This document shows positions 1-6,726 of a stretch of 16,181 bases of DNA, piece by piece. The notes beneath the pieces are model-generated. The model had not been told where the DNA came from and did no database searches. It saw only the letters and a program-made list of their open reading frames with translations. Position 1 is the stretch's first letter. Each line of letters opens with the position of its first letter. Source of the DNA: Burkholderiaceae bacterium (GTDB lineage: Bacteria > Pseudomonadota > Gammaproteobacteria > Burkholderiales > Burkholderiaceae); contig CANCQD010000050.1 of the NCBI GenBank assembly GCA_947380285.1, positions 1 through 16,181 of the forward strand, given 5' to 3'. The position numbers and the translations under genes were made by a program.

Positions 1-666
1 TTGCAAAACCATCCTAATAGCGCCAAAGCGCATTACATCGCTTCTGAGCTCTACCTTAAAGAGGGCAAGTTAGATGCCGCTAGAAATGCTTTTGTTCAAG
101 CAGAAAACTTAGCACCAGGATTGCCTTTTGCTCAACCTGACTCTGTTCAGAAATTACAAGCGCAATTGCGCGCAGGTTCTGCACCAGCTGCAACAAATGC
201 CGGGGCTGAATCCATCTTCACTAGCCCAATCTTCTGGGTATTAATTGCGATCTTAGTAGCGGGTGTCGTGTTTTTCATGAGAAAGCGTCCACAGCCAGTT
301 CAGGTCTACAACGCACCGAGTGCTGCTTATCCAAGTGCGCCAGGCACACCGGGTGGTCCTGCAGGGTATCCGCCAGGTTATCCACCAGCAGCACAAGGCG
401 GAATGGGTGGCGGCTTAATGGGCAGCTTAGCAACCGGTGCAGCACTGGGTGCCGGCATGGTTGCTGGTCAAGCATTGGCTAGTCATTTAATGGGCGGCAA
501 CAATCAGCCCAATCCAGGTAATGCCAACAGTGGTTTTAACCAAGTGGGCGGACCAGCACCGGATGCGGCGAACTTTGGTGTGAACGATGCAAGCTCTTGG
601 GATGATGGCGGTTCGAGCTCCTGGGATGACAGCAGCGGTGGCGGCGATTTCATGAGCGATGTGTAA
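1..666 (+). CDS. TPR-containing membrane-anchored protein, 5' end missing
   Basis: The reading frame is open from the first base. It begins inside a tetratricopeptide-like helical pair (residues about 5-40, with an AHYIASELYLKEGKLDAARNAF pattern split over two helices), so the true start almost certainly lies upstream and the TTG at base 1 should not be taken as initiation. A hydrophobic segment at about residues 76-93 is followed by RKR, which suggests one membrane span with the C-terminal part on the cytoplasmic side and the TPR part outside. The rest is low complexity: a Pro/Gly/Tyr-rich stretch (about 100-140), a Gly/Ala-rich segment (about 135-165) and a Ser-Trp-Asp-Asp repeat with a Gly-rich end (about 198-221). 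TPRs usually mediate protein contacts; the partner is unknown. It probably shares direction, and perhaps a transcript, with the DUF1993 gene 62 bp downstream. The family assignment beyond TPR plus anchor is uncertain. Confidence 0.75.
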   Translation: MQNHPNSAKAHYIASELYLKEGKLDAARNAFVQAENLAPGLPFAQPDSVQKLQAQLRAGSAPAATNAGAESIFTSPIFWVLIAILVAGVVFFMRKRPQPVQVYNAPSAAYPSAPGTPGGPAGYPPGYPPAAQGGMGGGLMGSLATGAALGAGMVAGQALASHLMGGNNQPNPGNANSGFNQVGGPAPDAANFGVNDASSWDDGGSSSWDDSSGGGDFMSDV

Positions 667-728
667 GCATCCCTCCATAACAAAATAAATTTATACATTC
701 AACACACACTAGAAAGTAGTAAGTAACC

Positions 729-1229
729 ATGGCAATTTCAATGTACCAAGCATCTGTTCCACAACTAAAGAAGATGCTCGTTAATCTTTCTGCAATCCTT
801 AAAAAGGGTGAAGAGTACGCTAGCGCCAAGAAAATTGAAGGCACTGTATTGACGGGAGATCGTTTGTTTCCAGATATGCTCCCGCTTACTAGACAAGTAT
901 TCATTGCTTGTGATCAGGTAAAGAATGGCTTAAGTCGCTTGGCTAGCATTGAGCCACCGAAGTTTGAAGACAATGAAACCACTTTTCCTGAGCTGCAAGA
1001 GCGCGTTGCTAAAACCATTGCGTTTATTGACAGCATCAAGCCTGAGCAGTTAGATGGCACTGAAGCCAAAGAGATCAAGTTCTCCATTAAAGAGTGGAAC
1101 TTCGAGTTTGTGGGTGAGCAATACTTGCTGACTTGGATCATTCCAAACTTCTATTTCCATGTCACGACTACCTACAATATCTTGCGTCACAACGGTGTTG
1201 AAATTGGTAAGGCAGATTTTTTGGGTTAA
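729..1229 (+). CDS. DUF1993 family protein
   Basis: A complete 166-residue protein whose length and sequence match the DUF1993 family throughout. The most telling part is the C-terminal block at residues 139-166, where PNFYFHVTTTYNILRHNG leads into a GKADFLG end; H144 and H154 lie in it. The family is thought to have a DinB/YfiT-like four-helix bundle fold, and no reaction is established. There is no signal peptide or membrane span, so it should be cytoplasmic. The ATG at 729 begins the conserved N-terminal region (MYQASVPQLKKML). The ribosome-binding site is weak (AAGTAGTAAGTAA upstream). It is separated from the preceding TPR gene by 62 bp and from the insertion sequence by 160 bp. Family assignment is firm; function is unknown. 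Confidence 0.9.
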   Translation: MAISMYQASVPQLKKMLVNLSAILKKGEEYASAKKIEGTVLTGDRLFPDMLPLTRQVFIACDQVKNGLSRLASIEPPKFEDNETTFPELQERVAKTIAFIDSIKPEQLDGTEAKEIKFSIKEWNFEFVGEQYLLTWIIPNFYFHVTTTYNILRHNGVEIGKADFLG

Positions 1230-1256
1230 GCCCAGCATCTTTAGTAAACTACTGGC

Positions 1257-1373
1257 ATGGAGCATCTAAACGCGATTACCGAGATAGTGCAGCCCTGGAT
1301 CTTTCGGGCCAGTCTTTATCTATCTAATGCATTTTTGGATGACCCGGCAATCTTGGCGTTTGCTTTTTGCTAA
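1257..1373 (+). other. Possible 38-codon ORF between DUF1993 gene and the insertion sequence
   Basis: An ATG at 1257 opens 38 codons ending in TAA at 1373 (product starts MEHLNAITEIVQPWIF and ends LAFAFC). It begins 27 bp after the DUF1993 stop and stops 16 bp before the insertion sequence. No good Shine-Dalgarno sequence precedes it and I do not recognise the peptide. The amphipathic, Leu/Phe-rich composition could be the N-terminus of a decayed or disrupted membrane protein, but the ORF closes before the element and no continuation is visible after 2831. It may equally be non-coding. Confidence 0.2.
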
Positions 1374-1389
1374 TAAATAAACCACCCTC

Positions 1390-1413
1390 TGAACTGACCC
1401 CATAAAGTTGGAC
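1390..1413. repeat. Left terminal inverted repeat of the IS3-family element
   Basis: Begins TGAACTGACCCCATAAAGTT and ends GGAC. It matches the reverse complement of 2808-2831 at 22 of 24 positions; the two differences are at repeat positions 13 and 14. This is the orfB-distal end of the element. Confidence 0.92.
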
Positions 1414-1420
1414 AGTTTAA

Positions 1421-2233
1421 TTAGCTTACCAGAAGGGATTGAGTTCGGTAATTTACCGGACTTAATCCCTTTAGTTTTTGCTTGATTCGATCATGGTTGT
1501 AGTAATGGATGTATTCACATAACTCCTTCTTGAAGGATTCAATGCATTCAAACTTCTTTCTGTAGAAGAACTCGGTTTTCATAATCCCAAACCAGTTTTC
1601 CATCACTGCGTTATCTAAGCAGTTGCCTTTTCTGGACATGCTCTGTGCAATCCCTTGCTCTCTTAAGGCCTCTTGATAAAGTGCCATTTGGTATTGCCAG
1701 CCCTGGTCGGAGTGCAATATTAGCTTGTCTTCATTTTTGAGTCGTTTGAAGGCACTTTTGAGCATCTGCATTACTGAGCTGATCTGTGGCCGCTGCGCAA
1801 TCTCGTAAGTGATGATCTCCCCGTTATATAGATCTAGGATAGGTGAGAGATAGATCCGCTCGCCTTTGATATTGAACTGCGTGACATCCGTTACCCACTT
1901 TTGATTGGGATGTTCTGCTGCAAAGTTGCGCTCCAATAGATTGGGGGCTGTCTTACCAACAGACCCTTTGTAAGACTGATAGCGTTTAGGGCGCACGGTT
2001 GATTTAAGACCGAGCTGCCCCATGAGCCTTTGTACCGTTTTGTGATTCAAATAGCAGGACTCATTACGCAGCTCAAGGTATACACGCCGATAGCCATAGC
2101 GCCCTTTGTGCCTGTGGTATATGGCGCTGATCTGAGTCTTGGTATCAAGATAAGGATCCGCCTGATTACTTGCGCTTACCCAGTAGTAATAAACACTTCT
2201 AGCCATCTGGGCGGCTATGAGTAAATCGCTCAA
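1421..2233 (-). CDS. IS3-family transposase orfB, DDE integrase domain
   Basis: Encodes the catalytic half of an IS150-type transposase. The 270 residues contain the three acidic residues of the DD(35)E triad: D116 in WVTDVTQF, D176 in LHSDQGWQY and E212 in NCLDNAVMENWFG, with 35 residues between the second Asp and the Glu. The preceding HTH_21-like region carries the signature RGRYGYRR-type motif (KGRYGYRR, residues 43-50). The TTG at 2233 is only the first start-like codon in this frame. The frame stays open upstream to 2314 (encoding IITELRQSYRLSD just before it), so the working product is most likely an OrfAB fusion of about 452 residues made by -1 frameshifting, as known for IS3 elements. 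No disruption is visible, and the transposase appears intact. Confidence 0.93.
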   Translation of the reverse strand: MSDLLIAAQMARSVYYYWVSASNQADPYLDTKTQISAIYHRHKGRYGYRRVYLELRNESCYLNHKTVQRLMGQLGLKSTVRPKRYQSYKGSVGKTAPNLLERNFAAEHPNQKWVTDVTQFNIKGERIYLSPILDLYNGEIITYEIAQRPQISSVMQMLKSAFKRLKNEDKLILHSDQGWQYQMALYQEALREQGIAQSMSRKGNCLDNAVMENWFGIMKTEFFYRKKFECIESFKKELCEYIHYYNHDRIKQKLKGLSPVNYRTQSLLVS

Positions 2234-2247
2234 GCGATATGACTGCC

Positions 2248-2778
2248 TTAGTTCGGTGATGATTTTGGCTTGGCTTTGCTTGCCAATTTTTTGCTCTGAA
2301 CTAAGGCATCGAGCTTTTTTAAATAAGCGTTCTCCGCCTCGGAGTACTCAAGCCGTCGCCTCATCTCCGCTGGAGTAAGCTCGGACACGGGCTTCTTTAA
2401 GAGTGCTTTGATATCAAACGATTTAGGCATAGGCGCTTGTCCTCTAGGCTTGCGTTGTAGGGCTGTTATACCGCCTTCATTGTAGAGTTTTTGCCATTGC
2501 AAAATCGAGCTCATACTGCCAATCCCAAAGTGGGCTGCTGCCGGCCTAGCCGACATTTGATGCTTGGCCATGTACTCGAGCACCTGCAATTTGAACTGTG
2601 GGGAGTGATGGTGGTATTGAGGGTCTAGACCTGCAAGACCCCCTGACTGATGGGCTAAAACCCAATTGCGGACCTGCGCATGATTAATCTCAAAGAGATG
2701 AGCTACCCGCTTAAGGCCGCCTGATTTTAAAAACTCTTTAACTACCTTTAGCTTGAACTGCTTGCTGTACTTGCTCAT
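2248..2778 (-). CDS. IS3-family transposase orfA, DNA-binding helix-turn-helix protein
   Basis: A 176-residue protein with two successive helix-turn-helix segments (about residues 5-45 and 60-105) followed by a leucine-rich helix (about 140-165, EAENAYLKKLDALV) that in IS3 OrfA proteins acts as a multimerisation zipper. It would bind the terminal repeats. The ATG at 2778 begins the expected MSKYSKQFKLKVVKEF N-terminus, and a G-rich stretch (GGGGG) about 8 nt upstream may act as the ribosome-binding site. Its 3' end overlaps the frame of orfB in the -1 register; the slippery heptamer falls at codons 154-155, so frameshifted ribosomes drop the last 21 residues and continue into the DDE domain. 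OrfA alone is expected to act as a regulator. Confidence 0.92.
   Translation of the reverse strand: MSKYSKQFKLKVVKEFLKSGGLKRVAHLFEINHAQVRNWVLAHQSGGLAGLDPQYHHHSPQFKLQVLEYMAKHQMSARPAAAHFGIGSMSSILQWQKLYNEGGITALQRKPRGQAPMPKSFDIKALLKKPVSELTPAEMRRRLEYSEAENAYLKKLDALVQSKKLASKAKPKSSPN
2314..2320 (-). promoter_or_regulatory. Programmed -1 frameshift heptamer A_AAA_AAG in orfA
   Basis: On the minus strand the orfA codons TTA AAA AAG contain the heptamer A AAA AAG, the standard slippery sequence of IS3-family elements, and it lies in the correct phase. After slippage the -1 frame is open without a stop through to the orfB stop at 1421, giving 155 OrfA residues plus 297 residues of the B frame. A second A6 run at 2287-2292 (C AAA AAA T) could also permit slippage but is less canonical. 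Confidence 0.75.
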
Positions 2779-2807
2779 AAAACAAAACCCCCTTGGCTGG
2801 ACATAAC

Positions 2808-2831
2808 GTCCAACTTTTGGGGGTCAGTTCA
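2808..2831. repeat. Right terminal inverted repeat of the IS3-family element
   Basis: The reverse complement begins TGAACTGACCCCCAAAAGTT and ends GGAC, pairing with 1390-1413. It lies just upstream of orfA. A short palindrome, TGGAC-5 nt-GTCCA (2798-2812), overlaps its inner end in the orfA leader. Confidence 0.92.
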
Positions 2832-2873
2832 GAAGGTGGTTTTTTATTGCCCGATGAGACTCTGAACACAAAA

Positions 2874-3761
2874 TTACTTAATCACCAGTGCCTCAGCAGG
2901 AGCATCACTTGGGTTTTTGATGAGCTCGATTAATGTCACACCCATAGGAATCCCTATTACAGAATTCTTAGGTGGAATTGGAGCTAAAAACCACTTTTCA
3001 TAGAGCGTTTTAAGTTCGCCCGATTTCATCATGGACTTTACTTGGCTATCTACCCCAGCCTTAAAGATGGGGTCATCTTTACGCAGCATAATTCCAATTG
3101 CCTCGACACTTAGAGGGTCTCCAACAATCTTATATGCATTTGGGTTTTTGCTAGCAGCAATATTTCCAGCCAAAATATTATCGTCCATTGCAAATGCATC
3201 TGCCCGGTCAGATTCAACTAGCAAGAACGCTTCTGAATGGTCCTTAGCATAGACTACGTCCAACTTAACGCCTTTTGCTTGCTCAAGTTTTCGCAAATGC
3301 TGAACTGGCGTGGTTCCAACAGTAGTAACGATCTTTTTCTTAACAACATCATCAGTTGTATTGATGCCTGAAGATTTTTTTACAGCATATCGAGCTTCAG
3401 TGACATAGGTAGTTACTGCAAAATCAACTTGCTCCTTTCTTGAAGTGGTATTACTTGTGGATCCACATTCAATATCAATTGTTCCGTTTTGGAGTAGAGG
3501 AATTCTATTCTGCGGGGTTACTGTCATGTATGTTATTTTTGCATTCGGATAAAGTCGTTTTAAGACTTTTGCACACAGTTCTACGTGATACCCAGCATAT
3601 TCACTGCTACCAATCGCATAGGATAAAGGTGCAGAGGATTCTCTCACTCCTACTGTAATTAAATTAGATGATTTAATTTTGGCATCAGTATTAGAAACCT
3701 GCGCATAAGCAGTCATTGAAATAAATGCTGTTAGGAAGACTAGTGAAGTAAGCTTTTTCAT
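2874..3761 (-). CDS. Periplasmic amino-acid-binding protein, family 3 (GltI-like)
   Basis: A 295-residue ABC-transporter receptor of the SBP_bac_3 family. Residues 1-20 form a signal peptide (MKK, hydrophobic core, AYA before Q21), so the mature protein is periplasmic. The first lobe carries GYHVELC (58-63) and QNRIPLLQNGTIDIECGSTS with SRKEQVDF downstream (84-114), hallmarks of polar amino-acid receptors; the C-terminal PPKNSVIGIPMG followed by a short tail resembles glutamate/aspartate receptors such as GltI. The start has AGGAT close upstream. It lies 25 bp after the dialkylglycine-decarboxylase-like gene, so the two are probably co-transcribed and the ligand may be the amino acid processed by that enzyme. 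No permease or ATPase gene is next to it, which makes it an orphan receptor. The ligand is not determinable from sequence. Confidence 0.88.
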   Translation of the reverse strand: MKKLTSLVFLTAFISMTAYAQVSNTDAKIKSSNLITVGVRESSAPLSYAIGSSEYAGYHVELCAKVLKRLYPNAKITYMTVTPQNRIPLLQNGTIDIECGSTSNTTSRKEQVDFAVTTYVTEARYAVKKSSGINTTDDVVKKKIVTTVGTTPVQHLRKLEQAKGVKLDVVYAKDHSEAFLLVESDRADAFAMDDNILAGNIAASKNPNAYKIVGDPLSVEAIGIMLRKDDPIFKAGVDSQVKSMMKSGELKTLYEKWFLAPIPPKNSVIGIPMGVTLIELIKNPSDAPAEALVIK

Positions 3762-3786
3762 TTTTTATCCTATTCCCTTTGGTTTA

Positions 3787-5091
3787 TTAAAGCGCTTTCA
3801 GACTTTCATCCAAAGCTCTATCTAATATTGTTATGGCCTTATCAATCTCTTGATTTGATACGGTTAATGGAGGAGCAATCCTCCAGACTGATCCACGCTC
3901 AGGGCGTCTCCTAATATTCATGCTTAAACCTAACTCAAAGCACTTCTTAGTCGTTAGCTCACCCAATCGATGATGAGCCAATCTAGATTTACGATCCTGC
4001 ACTAATTCAACCCCTAATAACAATCCTTCCCCTCTAACCTCACCAATACATTCATACTTTTCTTGCAATTGAAGAAGCTGCTTTCTTAAGTAAGCACCAC
4101 TAACGTTAGCTTTCTCAATTAAGTTCTCATTCTTGATGGTGTCTAAAACTGCCAATCCAACCGTCGCTAGCAAAGGGTCTGATACATGGCTGGTATAGAA
4201 AGAAAATCCTTTTTGATGGATATCCTCTTCAATCTCGGGAGTCGTTACTACTGCAGCCAAGGGCAATCCACCCCCCATTGTTTTAGATAGAGTCATGATG
4301 TCGGGGATAATTCCGAACAATTCTGAGCCCGTTTTTTTACCAATCCGCCCAAATGCTGTTTGAGCTTCGTCAAAGATTAGCAACATACCGCGGTCATCAG
4401 CTGCCTTGCGAAGTGCTTGCATATAGCTTTTAGGGGGTATCAAGACTCCCCCAGCACTGATTACTGGCTCCACAATAATGGCTGCCCCTCTTCCAGTTGA
4501 AGCCATATCGAACATCTTTAATCCAATTTCCAAGCTTCTAAGAGCGGACTCCTCAGGAGGAAGTTCTGGAATATAGGGTCTGTACATATTAGGCTCTGGC
4601 AGTATAAAAACTCCAGGGGGTGGAATCCCATAGCCCTTTCGATCGCTGGCAAACGAAACTGAGCTTGCAGAACCAGTTACACCGTGCCAAGACCCTCCTA
4701 CCGCCAGCACCTCATAGCCACCTGTATACATTTTTGCAATACGCAGAGCCACTTCGTTACTTTCAGACCCTGTATTAATAAAGATTGACTTGCTGAGGGA
4801 GGGAGGCATCCATTCAGTAGCCACCTTTTCTGCCAGTCTAGCGACATCCTCAGGAATCATGCCGCTAAACATGTGAAATGCTTTTTTTCCTGCCTCGTTA
4901 ACAGCATTGACTATTGCGGGATGATTATGGCCAATAGTGGCGCACATCTGTCCAGAGGTGAAATCTAATATTTCACGACCAGTATCATCAATAACTATAG
5001 TACCTTTAGCGCTTTTAAAAAGGTTCGGGAAAACATCTCCGCCGTATCTCAGCATATATTTTTTTGCTGCGGCGTGTAAGGCATTACTCAT
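3787..5091 (-). CDS. Class III PLP enzyme, 2,2-dialkylglycine decarboxylase-like
   Basis: A 434-residue fold-type I, class III aminotransferase. Like Burkholderia dialkylglycine decarboxylase (DgdA), it has LDFTSGQM (residues 42-49, Q48 matching the substrate-contacting Gln), SWHG (134-137), DEAQ with PLP-binding D241, SKTMGGGLPLAA with Schiff-base K270, FYTSHVSDPL (298-307), GEVRGEGLLLGVE (350-362) and WRIAPPLTVS with carboxylate-binding R404. The known enzyme decarboxylates alpha,alpha-dialkyl amino acids such as 2-methylalanine and then transaminates pyruvate. One of the two serines in the DgdA ILSSGG motif is Ala here (ISAGG, 211-215). The start has AGGA seven bases upstream. It leads a two-gene unit with the binding protein downstream. 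An ordinary omega-aminotransferase is the alternative, but the full set of motifs favours the decarboxylase subgroup. Confidence 0.85.
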   Translation of the reverse strand: MSNALHAAAKKYMLRYGGDVFPNLFKSAKGTIVIDDTGREILDFTSGQMCATIGHNHPAIVNAVNEAGKKAFHMFSGMIPEDVARLAEKVATEWMPPSLSKSIFINTGSESNEVALRIAKMYTGGYEVLAVGGSWHGVTGSASSVSFASDRKGYGIPPPGVFILPEPNMYRPYIPELPPEESALRSLEIGLKMFDMASTGRGAAIIVEPVISAGGVLIPPKSYMQALRKAADDRGMLLIFDEAQTAFGRIGKKTGSELFGIIPDIMTLSKTMGGGLPLAAVVTTPEIEEDIHQKGFSFYTSHVSDPLLATVGLAVLDTIKNENLIEKANVSGAYLRKQLLQLQEKYECIGEVRGEGLLLGVELVQDRKSRLAHHRLGELTTKKCFELGLSMNIRRRPERGSVWRIAPPLTVSNQEIDKAITILDRALDESLKAL

Positions 5092-5141
5092 TCTTTTTCC
5101 TATGCTCTTTAGCAGTGATTTAACTTTGCTTTAAAGATCAG

Positions 5142-5171
5142 ATAATTTTTCTTAGTGAAAGACTAAGTCGA
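5142..5171 (-). promoter_or_regulatory. Putative promoter of the aminotransferase/receptor unit
   Basis: On the minus strand TCGACT (5166-5171; 4 of 6 to the -35 consensus) and AATTAT (5142-5147; 4 of 6 to -10) are 18 bp apart, placing a start of transcription about 43 nt before the ATG at 5091. The spacer is occupied by the palindrome at 5151-5167. Consensus fit is only moderate. Confidence 0.35.
5151..5167. promoter_or_regulatory. Perfect inverted repeat, candidate operator
   Basis: CTTAGT-GAAAG-ACTAAG, a perfect 6-bp inverted repeat with a 5-base centre, 60 bp upstream of the aminotransferase start and between its putative -35 and -10 elements. No T-run follows on the minus strand, so it is not a terminator in the direction of the genes. 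A similar repeat lies at 10814-10831. Confidence 0.45.
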
Positions 5172-5363
5172 TTTACGGGTCTATTGAGAAGCTCTATCTA
5201 CCTTTGAATATATACCAAAGCTTTTAATGTCTAACTTGATGCAATGCAATATGAGGCTCTACTTTGCTCATTAAATAATTTTCTTTTCCCTTAATTGAGT
5301 CAGCTCGCCATTACTTAGGCCAAGCCATTCATTAAATACCCTTCAGTGCCCTCCCCAAGCAAA

Positions 5364-5380
5364 GGGGTGCTGTCCACCCC
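5364..5380 (-). terminator. GC-rich hairpin, weak candidate terminator of the upstream operon
   Basis: GGGGTG-5 nt-CACCCC forms a perfect 6-bp stem, followed on the minus strand by TTTGCTT. It is about 180 bp past the stop of the enolase-superfamily gene at 5558. The T-tract is poor, and the GGGG arm could also pair with CCCC at 5353-5356, so an alternative role is possible. Confidence 0.3.
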
Positions 5381-5557
5381 CCGCAGTGACATTAAACGAC
5401 CCATAGAAGACGCTTAGATTTTAAGCATAACAATCTCTATAACTGCATTCAAAACAATAATGACATCCCTTAAAAGAGCAATCAATCACCTCGATTTGGA
5501 AAAAGCAATGTCGTTTCTATGTGATAGTAAGCGGCACTACTTATGCGTAGTAATTTT

Positions 5558-6712
5558 TTATATATAGCAGGGGCCATCAATCAGTGGATGATCTTTAACA
5601 AAATCTAAGTTAATTTTCAACCCGATACCAACTCCTTCATAAGGGCTCACAAATCCATCAGCATCGAGTTCATAAGCAAGCTTATTCATCATCTCATCTC
5701 TAAAGGGATTCAATGAAGTGACATCCCCTTCAAAATATCCAGGGTTATCAATTGCAGAAAGAAAGTGGATTGTTGTGCCCATATTGATAGCTGTAGCTGA
5801 TGTATGGGGATTAACAGTTAACTTATTAGCGCTTGCCATAGCTGCGATTCGCACAGATTCTGTTACTCCGCCGGTCTTCGATAGATCGGGCTGCATAAAC
5901 TGCACATCGCCATCCTCTATGAGAGTTGCAAAATCGTAACGTGTGTAATGATTTTCTCCGGCTGCAAAAGGTACCCTTCCTAAACTGCGGGCCATGCGAT
6001 ATGCCTTACGATCCTGCGGAGGAAAAGGCTCCTCCAACCAGCTTATACCGGCCTCATCAAATGCTGGCATGACTTTACGCACATCTGATAAGGAGTAATT
6101 TGTATTAGCATCAACCAATATGTCAATCTCGCTACCCACTACTTTACGAACTGCTTGCACTCTGAGAATATCCTTTTCAGCAGTATCTCCAACCCGCAGT
6201 TTTAATGCGCGATAACCAGTTGCCACATGTTCTTGCGCCTCTTGTGCCAATGATGATGGCTCTTGCCAGCCCAAAGCAATTCCACCTGCATAGGCTTTGA
6301 TCTTCTTTGAGGCGCCACCCAGCATTCGATAGAGGGGTTGCTGCGTGATCTGTGAGGCAATATCCCACAAAGCAATATCAATGCCACTTAAGGCGAGCAC
6401 TGCTGCAGCTCCTGTTCCATGGCTAGAAATTTGCATCTTATAAACACGGGCCCAAATGCCGTTGATATCCGTCGCGTCCTGATTTAATACCAACTCCCGC
6501 ATGGTCGTATCGATTAACTTGGCAATGGCACCAGGAGCACGACCATGATGAGCCTCACCCCAACCAATATGCCCATCCTCAGTTTCAATACGTACTAAGA
6601 CTGAGTCTCGTTTCACGCATTTACCAATTCCCAGTCGAACGGATTTATTTTCAGGAACTGGAAAAGAAATCGGAACGGCTTCTAATTTCACTATACGCAT
6701 AGGATTATTCAT
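5558..6712 (-). CDS. Mandelate racemase/muconate lactonizing enzyme family dehydratase or racemase
   Basis: A 384-residue enolase-superfamily enzyme. These Mg2+ enzymes remove the proton alpha to a carboxylate, then eliminate water, racemise or cycloisomerise. An N-terminal capping domain (about 1-130) precedes the barrel. Visible catalytic set: K171-L-R173 (K-x-R rather than K-x-K) at the end of the second strand, metal ligands D201 (LVDANTNY), E227 (WLEEPF) and E253 (AAGENHY), then D276 (MQPDLSKTGG) and H303 (NPHTSAT), which form the His-Asp dyad of the mandelate racemase subgroup, and E328. It is the last gene of its operon, 14 bp after the hydroxyacid dehydrogenase. ATG at 6712 is taken; M5 (MRIVKLEAV) is an alternative start. 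Substrate is unknown, likely a hydroxy or sugar acid. Confidence 0.88.
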   Translation of the reverse strand: MNNPMRIVKLEAVPISFPVPENKSVRLGIGKCVKRDSVLVRIETEDGHIGWGEAHHGRAPGAIAKLIDTTMRELVLNQDATDINGIWARVYKMQISSHGTGAAAVLALSGIDIALWDIASQITQQPLYRMLGGASKKIKAYAGGIALGWQEPSSLAQEAQEHVATGYRALKLRVGDTAEKDILRVQAVRKVVGSEIDILVDANTNYSLSDVRKVMPAFDEAGISWLEEPFPPQDRKAYRMARSLGRVPFAAGENHYTRYDFATLIEDGDVQFMQPDLSKTGGVTESVRIAAMASANKLTVNPHTSATAINMGTTIHFLSAIDNPGYFEGDVTSLNPFRDEMMNKLAYELDADGFVSPYEGVGIGLKINLDFVKDHPLIDGPCYI

Positions 6713-6726
6713 TATGGCTTTCTCAC

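Larger units (their letters stand above)
1390..2831 (-). mobile_element. Complete IS3-family (IS150-like) insertion sequence
   Basis: A 1442-bp element bounded by imperfect 24-bp terminal inverted repeats that start 5'-TGAACTGACCCC and end in AAGTTGGAC on both sides (22 of 24 positions identical). It carries overlapping orfA and orfB in the order and relative frame (-1) typical of the IS3 family, with an intact DDE transposase domain, so it may be active. The transposase genes read on the minus strand. Length, the TG...CA ends and two-ORF structure fit IS3/IS150 elements. Three-base neighbours are CTC on the left and GAA on the right, so no target-site duplication is visible; instead the flanks are complementary to each other over AAACCACC/GGTGGTTT. 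Confidence 0.93.
5092..5557. other. 466-bp gene-free region with regulatory signals
   Basis: No convincing ORF on either strand. It holds the putative promoter and operator of the aminotransferase unit near its left end, an inverted repeat CTTTG-N9-CAAAG at about 5201-5219, a GC-rich hairpin near 5353-5380 and otherwise AT-rich sequence. The length is unusual against the 12-31 bp gaps elsewhere in the minus-strand cluster. Confidence 0.6.

Noticed and set aside
275..698. Minus-strand ORFs of 60-66 codons opposite the TPR gene
   Set aside because: They mirror the Gly/Pro-rich low-complexity C-terminus and show no independent features.
1222..1234. TGGG-5 nt-CCCA hairpin at the end of the DUF1993 gene as terminator
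   Set aside because: Only a 4-bp stem that overlaps the stop codon, with no T-run after it.
5536..5559. ACTAC-6 nt-GTAGT followed by T6, resembling a plus-strand terminator
   Set aside because: No plus-strand gene lies upstream within reach, the stem is only 5 bp, and on the strand of the genes no T-run follows the hairpin.
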